DNA of 64,000 bases, from NCBI GenBank assembly GCA_007258455.2, contig VDFB02262711.1, forward strand, positions 62,001-126,000. The letters run 5' to 3'. A program made the position numbers and the translations under genes. The stretch's first letter is position 1, and each line of letters starts with the position of its first letter. This DNA comes from Sequoia sempervirens. Its lineage: Eukaryota; Streptophyta; Pinopsida; Cupressales; Cupressaceae. Shown in pieces: positions 55,282 through 64,000 of the stretch. Under the pieces are notes generated by a model. It was given only the letters and a program-made list of their open reading frames with translations. It ran no database searches and was not told the DNA's origin.

Positions 55282-56672
55282 TTAAAAAGAGTCAAAAAAT
55301 GAGAATCCAGGGTCTTGACAAACCCTGACTCCACCAAAGTCTCCCCCATCATCTTAATCTTTTCCAAATCTTTCTTCCTGCCAAGTTTAGCGATTTTCTC
55401 TGACCCCCCCTTCTTGCCATCCTTTTGCAAAATGCCCAGTTGAGGAGAAGGCTTGCTACTTTTAGCCACATCCGATCCAACATTCCGCGCAGGAAAGGAA
55501 GTGCCTCCATCCCCCTTCCCCAACTCAACATTTGGATCCGACAACACCTGAGCCCCAACCTGCACATCAGTGACCATAGGCATGACAGACTCCTCCTGTG
55601 GAGTAGGAGGAGTAATGGAAGTGTGATCCTCCAGGCCAGAACCCACCACACCTAAATCCACACTTATTAACCCTGGATTAACTTCCTGCTGACCCAAATC
55701 ATCCAGGACCTCAAACCTATTAAAAGTATCCTCATCTTGTCTCTCCATCAAAGTCCTTTTTTTACCTCTATTTTGGTTACGAGCCTTAACAGGAACATAA
55801 CCCTTAGCATCTGCCCCCTCGATAGACACAGGATTCTTCCCCTTATCAGCATTAGGGGTGTTACGAGGAGGAGGTGAAGGCTGAGGCACCACAAGCTTAG
55901 CCTTTGGGCATCTACGCAACAGGTGACCATATTCATGACAGAGGCAACATCGGAAAGGAAGGGTCTCATAATCCAATTGTTGCACCCAAGAATGGGAACC
56001 CACACACATATCCAAAGCATCTGGCAAAGGTCTACTCAAATCAATTTCCACACAAATTCAAGCAAAAGTCATTACTTTCTTACCTAGGGTTTGTGTCGAA
56101 GACCCCACCGGCTTCCCAAGTATCGAAGCAAGCATGTGCAGAACATCCTCATGACAACATTCAATTGGAAATCTGGGCAACCAAACCCACACCGGAACAC
56201 GGTTCAGAAGCTCCTCTGAGGGATTAAAGCCTGCATGCCATGGCTTGACGAACAACCCAACTTGGTTGTGAAAATAGGGCCCCCCCTCAAAAACCCTATT
56301 GCAATCAGCCAAGCAGATAAATGTGACCATGAAAAAATTATTTGCAAGCAGCGTGACCTCCATTTCACCCTCTGGCTCCCAAGTCCTCTGAGCCCAAGTT
56401 TCCAAAAATTATAGAGACACTCTCATTCCCAAAAATTTGTAGTACAGAGAATGCTTTGAATAATATTCAATATCCTCAGCAATCATCTCAATCAGAATCA
56501 CCAATTTAGGTCTCTCTTTGCAATGCTCAAGGCAGCCGTTAATCTTCAAGATCCGAGATCCACCAGATGAATTTGATTCCATAGACCCTGTATTCGGAGA
56601 GAAGAGGGTGTTTTCAAAAACCCTCGCTCCTTGTCTTGGCGATTTTAAGCCCACCGCAGCACGAAAATCCAT
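55278..56672 (-). pseudogene. LINE ORF1 (DUF4283-type with zinc knuckle)
   Basis: RNA-binding protein of the LINE. One frame from ATG 56672 (MDFRAAVGLKSPRQGARVF) to the TGA at 55280-55278, 465 codons with two stops near 56407 and 56054. The DUF4283-type core is at 56405-56060 (FMVTFICLADCNRVFEGGPY, FVKPWHAGFNPSEEL, VPVWVWLPRFPIE). A CCHC zinc knuckle follows at about 55960 (CCLCHEYGHLLRRCP), then a long Pro/Lys/Ser-rich tail. Typical of plant L1 ORF1. Confidence 0.85.
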
Positions 56673-56981
56673 GTCGGGCGCAACCCTAGATGGCTCACCC
56701 TAAGACATAGCCGCTAATTGGCCTGGGACGAACATGCACAGGAAAGATCTAGCCCCAGACACAGTAGATCAGAGGAAACCCTCCCGCGCAGGAAAAATGG
56801 CCAAACACAACCAGGCCAGAGCTTCAAAGAATAGCCGCAGCAAAAAGATTAACCCCCCCACAGAACAAAGCAGACGCCCACCCCAACCTTCGCACAAACA
56901 GAGAAAGCAAACACGAGCTAGGGCTCCGATGCCCTAGCTCGGCTCCTTGCAGTTGTAGACCGAAATGCCATCCTCGTATTC

Positions 56982-56999
56982 AGGATGTAATAAGAATTT
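56982..56999 (+). repeat. LINE-1 target site duplication, right copy
   Basis: Identical 18-mer to 50842-50859. Borders the LINE 5' end. Confidence 0.93.
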
Positions 57000-57485
57000 A
57001 GATAACTTAAATATTATATTAAATTATTATGAATTTATATTAAGAATTTATTAAGTTCAAATATTAAATTTACTATTTGAAACATGTGCTCTTTAAATAA
57101 TAGTGGTTTATATTAAGAATTTATTAAATAATAAGTTTATTCACTTAACCACATGTTTAATAGTAAACACTTGTAGGAGTATAAACACTTAACAATAAAT
57201 TAAACAATAATTAAACCATTTTTAAATAGTGTTAAGTGTTATTTATATTTGAAAGTTTAATCTATTATATGCAAATAATTTACTAATTTGTTTATTATTT
57301 GATTTAATATAATAAGTTTATTGGTTTAATAGTGATTTAATTGTTTATTTAAAAACTTATTGTTATATCAAATTATTTAGAACTTTATAACATGCAAATT
57401 TAATGGTTTAATATAATATTGAATTTAGTTTTAAATAAGAATAGTGGTTTAAACAATATTATTATAATACTATAATTTAAAAATA
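57000..57485. repeat. AT-rich block, right part
   Basis: Continuation of the AT-rich block interrupted by the LINE. Words such as TTTAATAGTG and AATTTATTAAATAATAAG recur. No gene. Confidence 0.55.
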
Positions 57486-57962
57486 AGCTAGTATGGCGCA
57501 AAAGAGCAGGGTAGCGCAGGCGGGGTTCTGGGGGAGTTAGGGAAGTATGGAGGGAGTCAGGACAAGACTGGGAGAGTTCCACTGAGCAATGATGCATCCA
57601 AACAATGTTGGGGGGATGAAGCGATTGAGGTAGAAACAAATGGCGACCTAGGATTACCCCAGTGGGTTTATGAAGGTGGGTGTTGGGTGGAAAAATATCG
57701 CCCATTTTACAGGCAGAAAGGTGTTGCTATTGGAGAGACCCCACGAAGAAGGCATGACACACCTAAATCAAGTGCCTCAGTGGAAAAATAGGAGGTCGCA
57801 CAAAAAGAACATGCTCTCTCAGGTGTGGCATGGAAAGAAGAATGGAGATTGCACAAACCTTGGGAGGCATCATGGACAAAACAAAAAGGGAGGTAGAAAG
57901 AATGGAAGGAAGGGAAATCTCAGAGAAAGACAATAAACCCACGATGGAGAAGAAAACAAAGG

Positions 57963-59126
57963 ATGGTGGAAAGGCCAGTCAGTGAAAGGAGCATTAAGAG
58001 GGAGGATATTTGTCAACAAAATAAGGCAGATGCCCTAATGGAAATCAACGTCACAGAAGAAATGAAATCGGATGCGGCCATTTTGGGGGAACACGCTTTT
58101 CTGTGTCACTTTATTGGTAAAATGCCAGCTAGAGAAGTGATTAAAAATTGGATTAAGGAGCAATGGAAACAAGAGGTGTTATGTCAATTTTTTCCAAAAG
58201 GTTTTTTCTTGGTTTTCTTCGCTAATGAAGAGGCAAGGAAAACCGTTACAAAGGGAGAAATGTGGTTCATGGGCAATACACAGTTATATATGTAGCCTTG
58301 GTTTCTGAATTTTGATCCGATGAAGTTAAGACCCTACGATCGCTCGATTTGGGTTAGACTATACAATCTTATGATGGAATATTGGACGGTGGAATGCTTG
58401 GAGAAAATCAGGTGCACTTCGGGTTCCTTTGTAGAGATGGATATGAATATTATTGATGGTGACCTTTACAAGTACGTGCGATAAAAAATTATTGCAATAG
58501 ACACCATTCCATACCAGATTTTCTTAAAGGTGAGAGGTGAACAATGGCTCCAAGGAATAGAAGTGGAAGAGACAATGTCCTTCTGCCCTAAACAGAATGT
58601 TTGGGGGCCGATTTCCTCAGACAGCAACAAAGGTAGGGGCAGGGTGTGGAAAGAAAAAAAAAAGAATGATACTCCGCCCTCGGAACAAAAATCCTCAATC
58701 CAAACCCCTACTGAGGTAACCTTTAATTCGAACATTGCCCTAAAGGATGATTTGTTGCCTCAAAATAGCCTGAATAATAAACCGAAAGACACACGGCTAA
58801 CAATGAGCCTGAAGGCAAATGCCCCCCTTCAGGAGAAGGGCTCTGATCAAATTCAAGAAGGGGGTGAAGATGTTGGTCCAGGGATAGATGATGAACTAGA
58901 CTCCAATGTGGATCCAACAGATGCATTAGACATCATCGAAGATAGGTGTATCACCCAATCTGCGGCTAAGCTGTTGGGTATGGGAAAAGGCGCTTCTACT
59001 GGTAATACAAGAGGTCTAAAATCTTTCAAACAATTAAGGGAAGAAGAAGCAACAGCAAAAAATTTCCCAAGCATTACTAAGTTTTTAAGTACCAAGGGAG
59101 GAAACCCCTCCCTTGGGAAACAATGA
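57963..59126 (+). pseudogene. ORF1 of second LINE
   Basis: One frame with stops near 58295 and 58484. DUF4283-like core 58050-58500: LGEHAFLCHFIGKMPAREVI, FFPKGFFLVFFANEEARKTV, GEMWFMGNTQLYM, then PWFLNFDPMKLRPYDRSIWV. The zinc knuckle expected after it is not seen. The tail is a charged 198-codon stretch (58530-59126) ending TKFLSTKGGNPSLGKQ. The ORF1 stop TGA (59124-59126) overlaps the ORF2 ATG. Confidence 0.8.
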
Positions 59127-62100
59127 AGATAACTACCTGGAATGTCAAGGGCCTAAAGGCCCCTGACAAATGACGCCTGGTTAGGCATCATCTATAAAAT
59201 AGTACAAACAATATCATTCTATTACAAGAGACCAAACTTTCTAAGGAGGAGGGGATGAAATTTTTGAAATATTGCAGGACATGGAATGGAAATTTCCAGG
59301 ACTCTGCGGGGAGTTTAGGCAGGCTGGGAATACTTTGGAAGGATGCAACGATTTCGGTAGAAATGAAGGGATCTTTCCCTAATTGGATGGTGGAAAAGAT
59401 TTATGACTTAGGCCTGAATTTCTAATTATACTCATAAATGTATGCAGGCCAATCAAAACTAAGGATAAGGCGGCATTGTGGCAATCAATACTTGACTTCA
59501 TTTGTCCCTTTCGGAGTGATCTGCTAATCATTGGAGGAGACTTCAATGCAATCTTGGACCCTTCAGAAAAGTGGGGTGGGAATCAAAGTATTGCTTAGAC
59601 CACCATAGACTTTAGAAGCTTCATGGAAAATGTTGGTTTTGTTGATTGCCAAACGAACAACGATGTATTCACATGGACCAATAGGCGGAAGGATTTTACA
59701 GCAATTGTAGAGAGGTTGGATAGATTCTTAATTTCCCCAATTTGGCTGGAGAGAGGAAAACGGTTATCAGCCAGCATACAACCATTATCCATATCCGACC
59801 ATTTCCTAGTCGAATTAATTATTAATGAGCAGCAAGATTTGCAAAAGATTACCTTTAAGTTCCAGAATATGTGGTGGCAAGATGAGAACCTATTTTCTCT
59901 TCTAGAGCGCTGGTGGAAGGAAATGCGAGTTGGTGGCTCGATTAGTTCAAAATACTAAAGAAACTCCAAGAAATAAAGCATAAGCTTAAAGCCTGGAACA
60001 AGGAGATCTTTCAAAACATCTTCGTGGAAAAAGGTAAGGTGGAAGAAGAACTGGTAGCTTTGAATGAGAAAGTTATCAAAGAAGGTATGAGAAATGAAGA
60101 TTTTCTTAAGGAAAAGGATTTAAATGCTAAGTTGGCCGAGCTCCTTAAGAAGGAAGAAATCTACTGGCGAGATAAATCTAGGGAAGTTTGGCTTAGTGAA
60201 GGAGATTCAAATTCAAAATTCTTCCACGCATTTGTGCTCACCAGGAGCGCTACAAATAGGATTGAGGAAATTGAAACCATGGATGGTCATTCGGCTCGAG
60301 GTGTGCAGGAGGTAGGAACAACAGTTGTTGATTATTTTAAGAATCTGTTGGGGTGTCAAACTAAGCAAGAAGGTGGAGGTAGGTTTTGGGACTCAATTGA
60401 AAAGCGGGTTAGTGAGTCAGACAATCTGATGTTGTGCGGAGAAGTCACAAAGGAAGAAGTCAAATGCGCATTGTTTCAATTACATCCTTACAAAAGGTCT
60501 TGACGGCTTCCCGGAAAAATTCTTTTAAAAGTGTTGGAGTTTGATAGGAGATGATCTGTGGAAGTTGGTGGAAGACTTTAGAAAGACGAAGCGATTTGTA
60601 AAAGATTTAAATAACACAATGATAACATTGATTCCGAAGAAGGTAGAATGCCACTCCTTTGGTGATTATCGCCGGCCCATATCATTATGCAATATTGTTT
60701 ACAAAGTAATTGCTAAGGTATTCGCAAATAGGCTAAAATTGGTTTTGGGAAATATAATATCCATAGAACAAAATGGTTTCATGCCCGATAGAGATATAAC
60801 GAACTGCATTCTTCTTCTTACGAAGGTAGTTCATTCGCTTAAGCAAAGAAGGGATGCAGGGATGTTAATTAAATTGGATGTGTGCAAGGCTTACGACAAA
60901 GTTGTATGGCATTTCTTAATCAAGGTAATGGAAAAAATGGGATTCAGCTCTCAATGGTGTGAACTTATTTATTATTGCATCTCCTTGGTAGGCTTTTCAA
61001 TCGCAATCAATGGAACCTTGCACGACTTCTTTCAGGCCATGAATGGTCTCAGACAGGGAGACCCCATCTCCCCTTTCCTGTTTGTGATTATGGCAGATTC
61101 CCTAAGTTGTGTCATTAGGAGTTGTCATCTTAAGTCAAAATGGAAAGGTGTGCGTGTAGCGCCAAATTTGGAACCCCTAACGCATTCGCAATTCGCTGAT
61201 GACATCTCCCTATTGGGCGAAGCAAGTCTAAAGGAAGCCAAAGTAATTAAAGGGGTGTTGGAAGAGTATGAGAGACAATCGGGTCAAACAATGAATAAAG
61301 AAAAGTCACGCATTTTATTTTTCAACACAAGGCAGGCGTTGCAATTGGCTATCACCAGAATCCTGGGCTTTCAAATTAGGAAATTGCCTACAAAATTTTT
61401 AGGGGTCAAAATCTTTGATGGTGGATGCAAATCAAATAATTGGTCTAAGGTCGTTGACAAATGCAAAAGTAAGGCATTGGCGTGGAAGAACAATTGGCTC
61501 TCATTCGCAAGGAGAATAACAATGATAAAAGTTGTATTGTCTGCAATGCTCGTTTACACAATGTCATGTTACGAGGCACCAATGAAAGTTGAGGAGGACA
61601 TGGATAAAGTCTTCAAGCGTTTTCTTTGGGAAGGCTCTCAGGAAGAACGTAAGATCCCACTTATTGGATGGGAAACTGCATGCAAAGCTAAAGAGGCTGG
61701 TGGAGCAGGTATGCGAAGAATGAAGCTGCAAAATAATGCCCTAGGAGCGAAATTAATATGGAAAATCTACAGGCAGCTGGATAAACTGTGGTGCCAAATA
61801 ATCCAAACAACTATTTGGACAATAATGATCCTTCCAGAATATTGACTATCCCAAACTTGGAGGGAGGATTGGCAGTATGGAAGTTCCTCTCAAAGTGTAG
61901 GCATGTAATTACGAATCATTTGTCTTGGCATATTGGGAATGGTCAGAGGGCGTTGTTTTGGATAGACTCGTGGGATGGCCACCAGAACCTGACATAAATG
62001 TTTGATCTGGGACCTTATGTGGAGAGGCTTCAGGAGAATTTTGAAAGTAAAGTAGCAAATTATGTAGCGTTTGAACCAAATGTGATTGGGGGACAGTACA

Positions 62101-62171
62101 ATTGGAAGGGGATGGATGCTTGGCCTTTACCTTCAAAAATTGATCCGGTGGATATTTTTAGTGAAAATTGA
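59123..62171 (+). pseudogene. ORF2 of second LINE (endonuclease and reverse transcriptase)
   Basis: Starts ATG 59123-59125 (MKITTWNVKGLKAPDK, the usual L1 endonuclease start). Endonuclease motifs: LLQETKLSKEEGMKF, IGGDFNAILDPSEKWGG (about 59532), VERLDRFL, SISDHFLVELII (about 59790). RT in a 434-codon open frame 60541-61845: RRPISLCNIVYKVIAKVFAN, IKLDVCKAYDKVVWHF, GLRQGDPISPFLFVIMADS, active site FADD at 61192-61203, LPTKFLGVKIFDG. After a shift, 61788-62160 holds the start of the zf-RVT region (FWIDSWDGHQNLT). Frames change at about 59450, 59950, 60500 and 61800. Confidence 0.88.
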
Positions 62172-62473
62172 AGTGTCTCATTTCTCTCCAGAATCTACAC
62201 CATTAGAAATATCTCAACGTCCTGATTCCAACGCAACTTGAACGGAGCGAAAAGGAGTCCGTTTGTGCAAGTTATGGCCAGTCAAACATCAGATCAAATT
62301 GGGATCAAGAGGCATCTGAGAAGCGAAAAAATGATGTCATCAAAAGTTGTCAAAGTTGGCATCATCGTGAAGAGCTTGTCGAGATGATTCTGATGACGTT
62401 CGTTTCGTCGAAATCCGACATCGTATGCTCAACTTATCAGTGGTCAAATTTTGCAGTTGACTTTTGAGGTGGA

Positions 62474-62511
62474 CCGTACAGATGCTGACGTCAGCATTCC
62501 ATACTGTACGG
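62474..62511 (+). promoter_or_regulatory. nested palindromes with TGACGTCA core
   Basis: CCGTACAG (62474-62481) and CTGTACGG (62504-62511) form an inverted repeat around GCTGACGTCAGC (62484-62495), a perfect 12-bp palindrome containing the TGACGTCA bZIP site. Confidence 0.6.
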
Positions 62512-62583
62512 ACAGTGAAGTGGACCAGTCAGTATCCGCCACATGGCATCCACATTGGCATTGTATGAAACCAATAACCTATC

Positions 62584-62593
62584 GACACGTGTC
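62584..62593 (+). promoter_or_regulatory. G-box GACACGTGTC
   Basis: Perfect 10-bp palindrome with CACGTG core. With GCCACGTGGC at 62739-62748 it forms a pair of G-box/ABRE-like sites in the LTR's U3. Confidence 0.55.
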
Positions 62594-62738
62594 ATCTGTA
62601 CGCCCAATAAGCAGGTCTAGTCAGCAGTCTGTAGCACAGTTGGTAGTCCAATCAGCAGGCCACGTCATCATCTAGTCAGCAGGCCAAGTTAGCATGACAC
62701 GTCATCTCTTAGTCAGCACCTTCATTGAATTAGGTTTT

Positions 62739-62748
62739 GCCACGTGGC
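62739..62748 (+). promoter_or_regulatory. G-box GCCACGTGGC
   Basis: Perfect 10-bp palindrome with CACGTG core. Between this site and 62584 the words AGTCAGCA and CACGTCATC recur. Confidence 0.55.
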
Positions 62749-62810
62749 ACCTCCTCGGCATGCCACATGGCCTGTATCTTCGTCCATCGGTTTGGATGTT
62801 TTGTTTGGTA

Positions 62811-62880
62811 AAAATTTGTGGCGAGTTTTGAACTCGCCACCTCCCTCATACGAAATCTGTGGGCCACCGTTAGACCAAAC
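62811..62880 (-). ncRNA. tRNA-like Pol III module 1 in F LTR
   Basis: On the minus strand: A-box-like TGGTCTAACGG (complement of 62867-62877), then 31 bases, then a B-box-like GAGTTCAAAACTC with a GGCGAG/CTCGCC-type stem (complement of 62820-62838), and a T5 run just after (complement of 62811-62815). No acceptor pairing, so not a functional tRNA. Confidence 0.45.
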
Positions 62881-62943
62881 ATAGTGTGCTTTATTATACA
62901 TAGTGGCCGGTTCTTTTTGTTAAAAAAAACAGTTTGATTTGTT

Positions 62944-63024
62944 GAAAAAAATGCCAACCGTCGGGGTTTGAACCCGTGATGCCCAGGTGAGTAAAACGGT
63001 AGGTGGCCGTTAAGCCATCGAATG
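62944..63024 (-). ncRNA. tRNA-like Pol III module 2 in F LTR
   Basis: On the minus strand: A-box TGGCTTAACGG (complement of 63007-63017), 32 bases, B-box GGTTCAAACCC (complement of 62964-62974) inside a T-arm-like CGGG/CCCG stem, then TTTTTTT (complement of 62944-62951) as a Pol III terminator. Acceptor stem does not pair. Similar layout to module 1, about 140 bases away. Confidence 0.5.
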
Positions 63025-63334
63025 AGGTTAGTAAATGGCGTGGCATCGGTTGGATTTGTTTACTTTTTAACCCCGAATGCCTTAAATTTTAAACAAACTC
63101 CCCAAATTTAAAAATAAAAACAAACAATAATCTTTTTAAAGATTAAATCAAAACCTCCAAAACAACAAAGCCCGAAAATAAGAAAAATTGAAGGGTCAAA
63201 AATACTTGGAAAGGATTAATATAATCCTAATATGTTAAAAATGGAGGATATTGTTGAAGATTATATGTAAAATAGGTAGATTTGGAAAATATTGTAAATC
63301 AATTGGTTAGTAACCAATTTGATCCATTTTTTTG

Positions 63335-63342
63335 TATTTAAA
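63335..63342 (+). promoter_or_regulatory. TATA-like box of F LTR with upstream CCAAT palindrome
   Basis: TATTTAAA, preceded at 63301-63319 by AATTGGTTA-G-TAACCAATT, a perfect 9-bp inverted repeat with a CCAAT on each strand. Likely core promoter of F. Confidence 0.55.
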
Positions 63343-63777
63343 GGGGAGAGTGTGAGTGAGTTTTTTACTCATAATTTTCAAGTGAAGGGTGAACCTGTGA
63401 ATCGGAGAGCAAGGGAGTTTTCTTAGAGATCTTTTGAAGACTATTCCACACATCGAGGGCATGTTTTTGCTGGTGTGCTTCAAGGGAAAAGTCTTGGTGC
63501 AATTGTAATTTTTATTTGGAGATTAATCGGATCGATCCTCCATTGGAGAGGGACCCGTAGACGTAGTCACGTTTGTGACGAACTCCGTAATCAAACGTTG
63601 TTTGCACTTCTCTTCTTCTCTCTCTCGTATTCAATTTCTCTTTTGAAGTTTTAATGCATAAATTTGTCAATGTATGCATGTATTCAAATTTCGTAAACTT
63701 GGAATAATCATTATAAAAATTAAGCATTCAATACTATAATTTAGTCTAGATCCTATACAGATCAAGTTGGTATCAGA

Positions 63778-63791
63778 GCTCAGTTGACTAT
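63778..63791 (+). other. primer-binding site, initiator Met tRNA
   Basis: TGGTATCAGAGCTC: the first 12 bases match the 3' end complement of plant initiator methionine tRNA, the common primer of many plant copia and gypsy elements. It lies three bases after the LTR end. Confidence 0.85.
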
Positions 63792-63815
63792 TATTGCAGT
63801 TATTTATTTTTTTGA

Positions 63816-64000
63816 ATGCTAACGAGATCCAGGATTCAGAAGGGTGAAGGCAAGCTCGAAGACTTTAATCCTGAGATCGGGAAGCGAAGAACTTTTTCGA
63901 AGATGTCCTTGTCTGGAATGGAGGTTCTTGATGAGATCAGTGAGCAGGAATTTCGAAGAGCATTCCTCGAGATGAAGGCTAAGGTGGACATTCTTTTTAA
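63816..64000 (+). CDS. start of element F gag, runs off window
   Basis: Open frame from ATG 63816: MLTRSRIQKGEGKLEDFNPE, then EVLDEISEQEFRRAFLEMKA, 61 codons without a stop to the window end. Position 40 bases after the primer site, and the charged, helical start, fit a gag N-terminus. No diagnostic domain is reached, so copia or gypsy cannot be decided. Confidence 0.65.
   Translation, partial: MLTRSRIQKGEGKLEDFNPEIGKRRTFSKMSLSGMEVLDEISEQEFRRAFLEMKAKVDILF

Larger units (their letters stand above)
50860..56981 (-). mobile_element. L1-type LINE, near full length
   Basis: 6.1 kb on the minus strand, bounded by the perfect 18-bp duplication at 50842-50859 and 56982-56999. The 3' end has a short A-tail and an AATAAA signal (complement of 50884-50889). 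The 5' UTR runs 56981-56673. ORF1 and ORF2 keep one frame each over most of their length, with nonsense changes and one late frameshift. A perfect TSD and mostly intact frames mark this as one of the younger insertions. Confidence 0.93.
57486..62173 (+). mobile_element. second L1-type LINE, truncated by element F
   Basis: Begins near 57486, where AT-rich DNA changes to GC-richer sequence (AGCAGGGTAGCGCAGGCGGG). Carries a 5' leader, ORF1 and ORF2. ORF2 stops being recognisable at about 62170, where F's LTR starts, so the 3' part should lie beyond F outside the window. More decayed than the first LINE. Confidence 0.85.
62174..63774 (+). mobile_element. 5' LTR of element F
   Basis: About 1.6 kb from TGTCTCATTT, at the point where LINE ORF2 ends, to ATCA at 63774, three bases before a primer site. 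The left edge is uncertain by about ten bases. U3 holds palindromic bZIP-type motifs, two minus-strand tRNA-like modules and a CCAAT/TATA pair. U5 has ACGTAGTCACG...ACGAACTCCGTAATC, reminiscent of a motif common in plant LTR ends. Confidence 0.75.

Noticed and set aside
62944..63024. A functional tRNA gene
   Set aside because: Acceptor halves do not pair and the anticodon arm is not evident. Only tRNA-like Pol III boxes are supported.

Overview
This is plant nuclear DNA made almost entirely of nested, decaying transposable elements. I found no convincing host gene. The pointers to a seed plant are Tat-type Ty3/gypsy elements with a second, archaeal-type RNase H, a plant mobile domain gene captured by one of them, L1-type LINEs that end in RNase H, and an RPA-carrying Helitron. 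The depth of nesting suggests a large, repeat-rich genome. A gymnosperm would fit, but that is a weak inference. Layout: (1) 1-16343 holds two copies, A (+) and B (-), of one retrotransposon family. They carry gag, a protease-like domain and an acidic ORF-X, but no reverse transcriptase or integrase. A (3' LTR 6086-7472) is inserted into B, a reverse-oriented solo LTR of the same family (3119-4557, TSD GTGAT) sits inside A, and B's 5' LTR (10194-11407 plus 16140-16343) is split by unclassified insertion C (11408-16139). (2) 16344-19317 and 43414-about 48355 are two halves of what looks like one Helitron: an RPA1-like gene upstream and Rep-helicase downstream. (3) Between them is gypsy element D (5' LTR 19318-20536; 3' LTR starts 29374), which carries an antisense plant mobile domain gene. 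(4) D's 3' LTR is split by the more intact gypsy element E (29704-42472, TSD CCTCT). (5) 48356-57485 is AT-rich DNA with a 195-bp tandem duplication. A nearly complete LINE (50860-56981, minus strand) has inserted here, flanked by a perfect 18-bp target duplication. (6) 57486-62173 is a second LINE (+), cut by the 5' LTR of element F (62174-63774). F has a tRNA-iMet primer site and an open gag start that runs off the window. How they work together: every element except possibly F is inactivated by stops, frameshifts or lost residues. Many stops in E look like CAG/CAA/CGA to TAG/TAA/TGA changes, as expected from deamination of methylated cytosine. The most interesting features are the near-perfect palindromes repeated in the A/B LTRs, the pol-less architecture shared by A and B, the different placement of the archaeal-type RNase H in D and E, the antisense captured gene in D, two tRNA-like Pol III modules in F's LTR, and an ATGA start/stop overlap between ORF1 and ORF2 in both LINEs.
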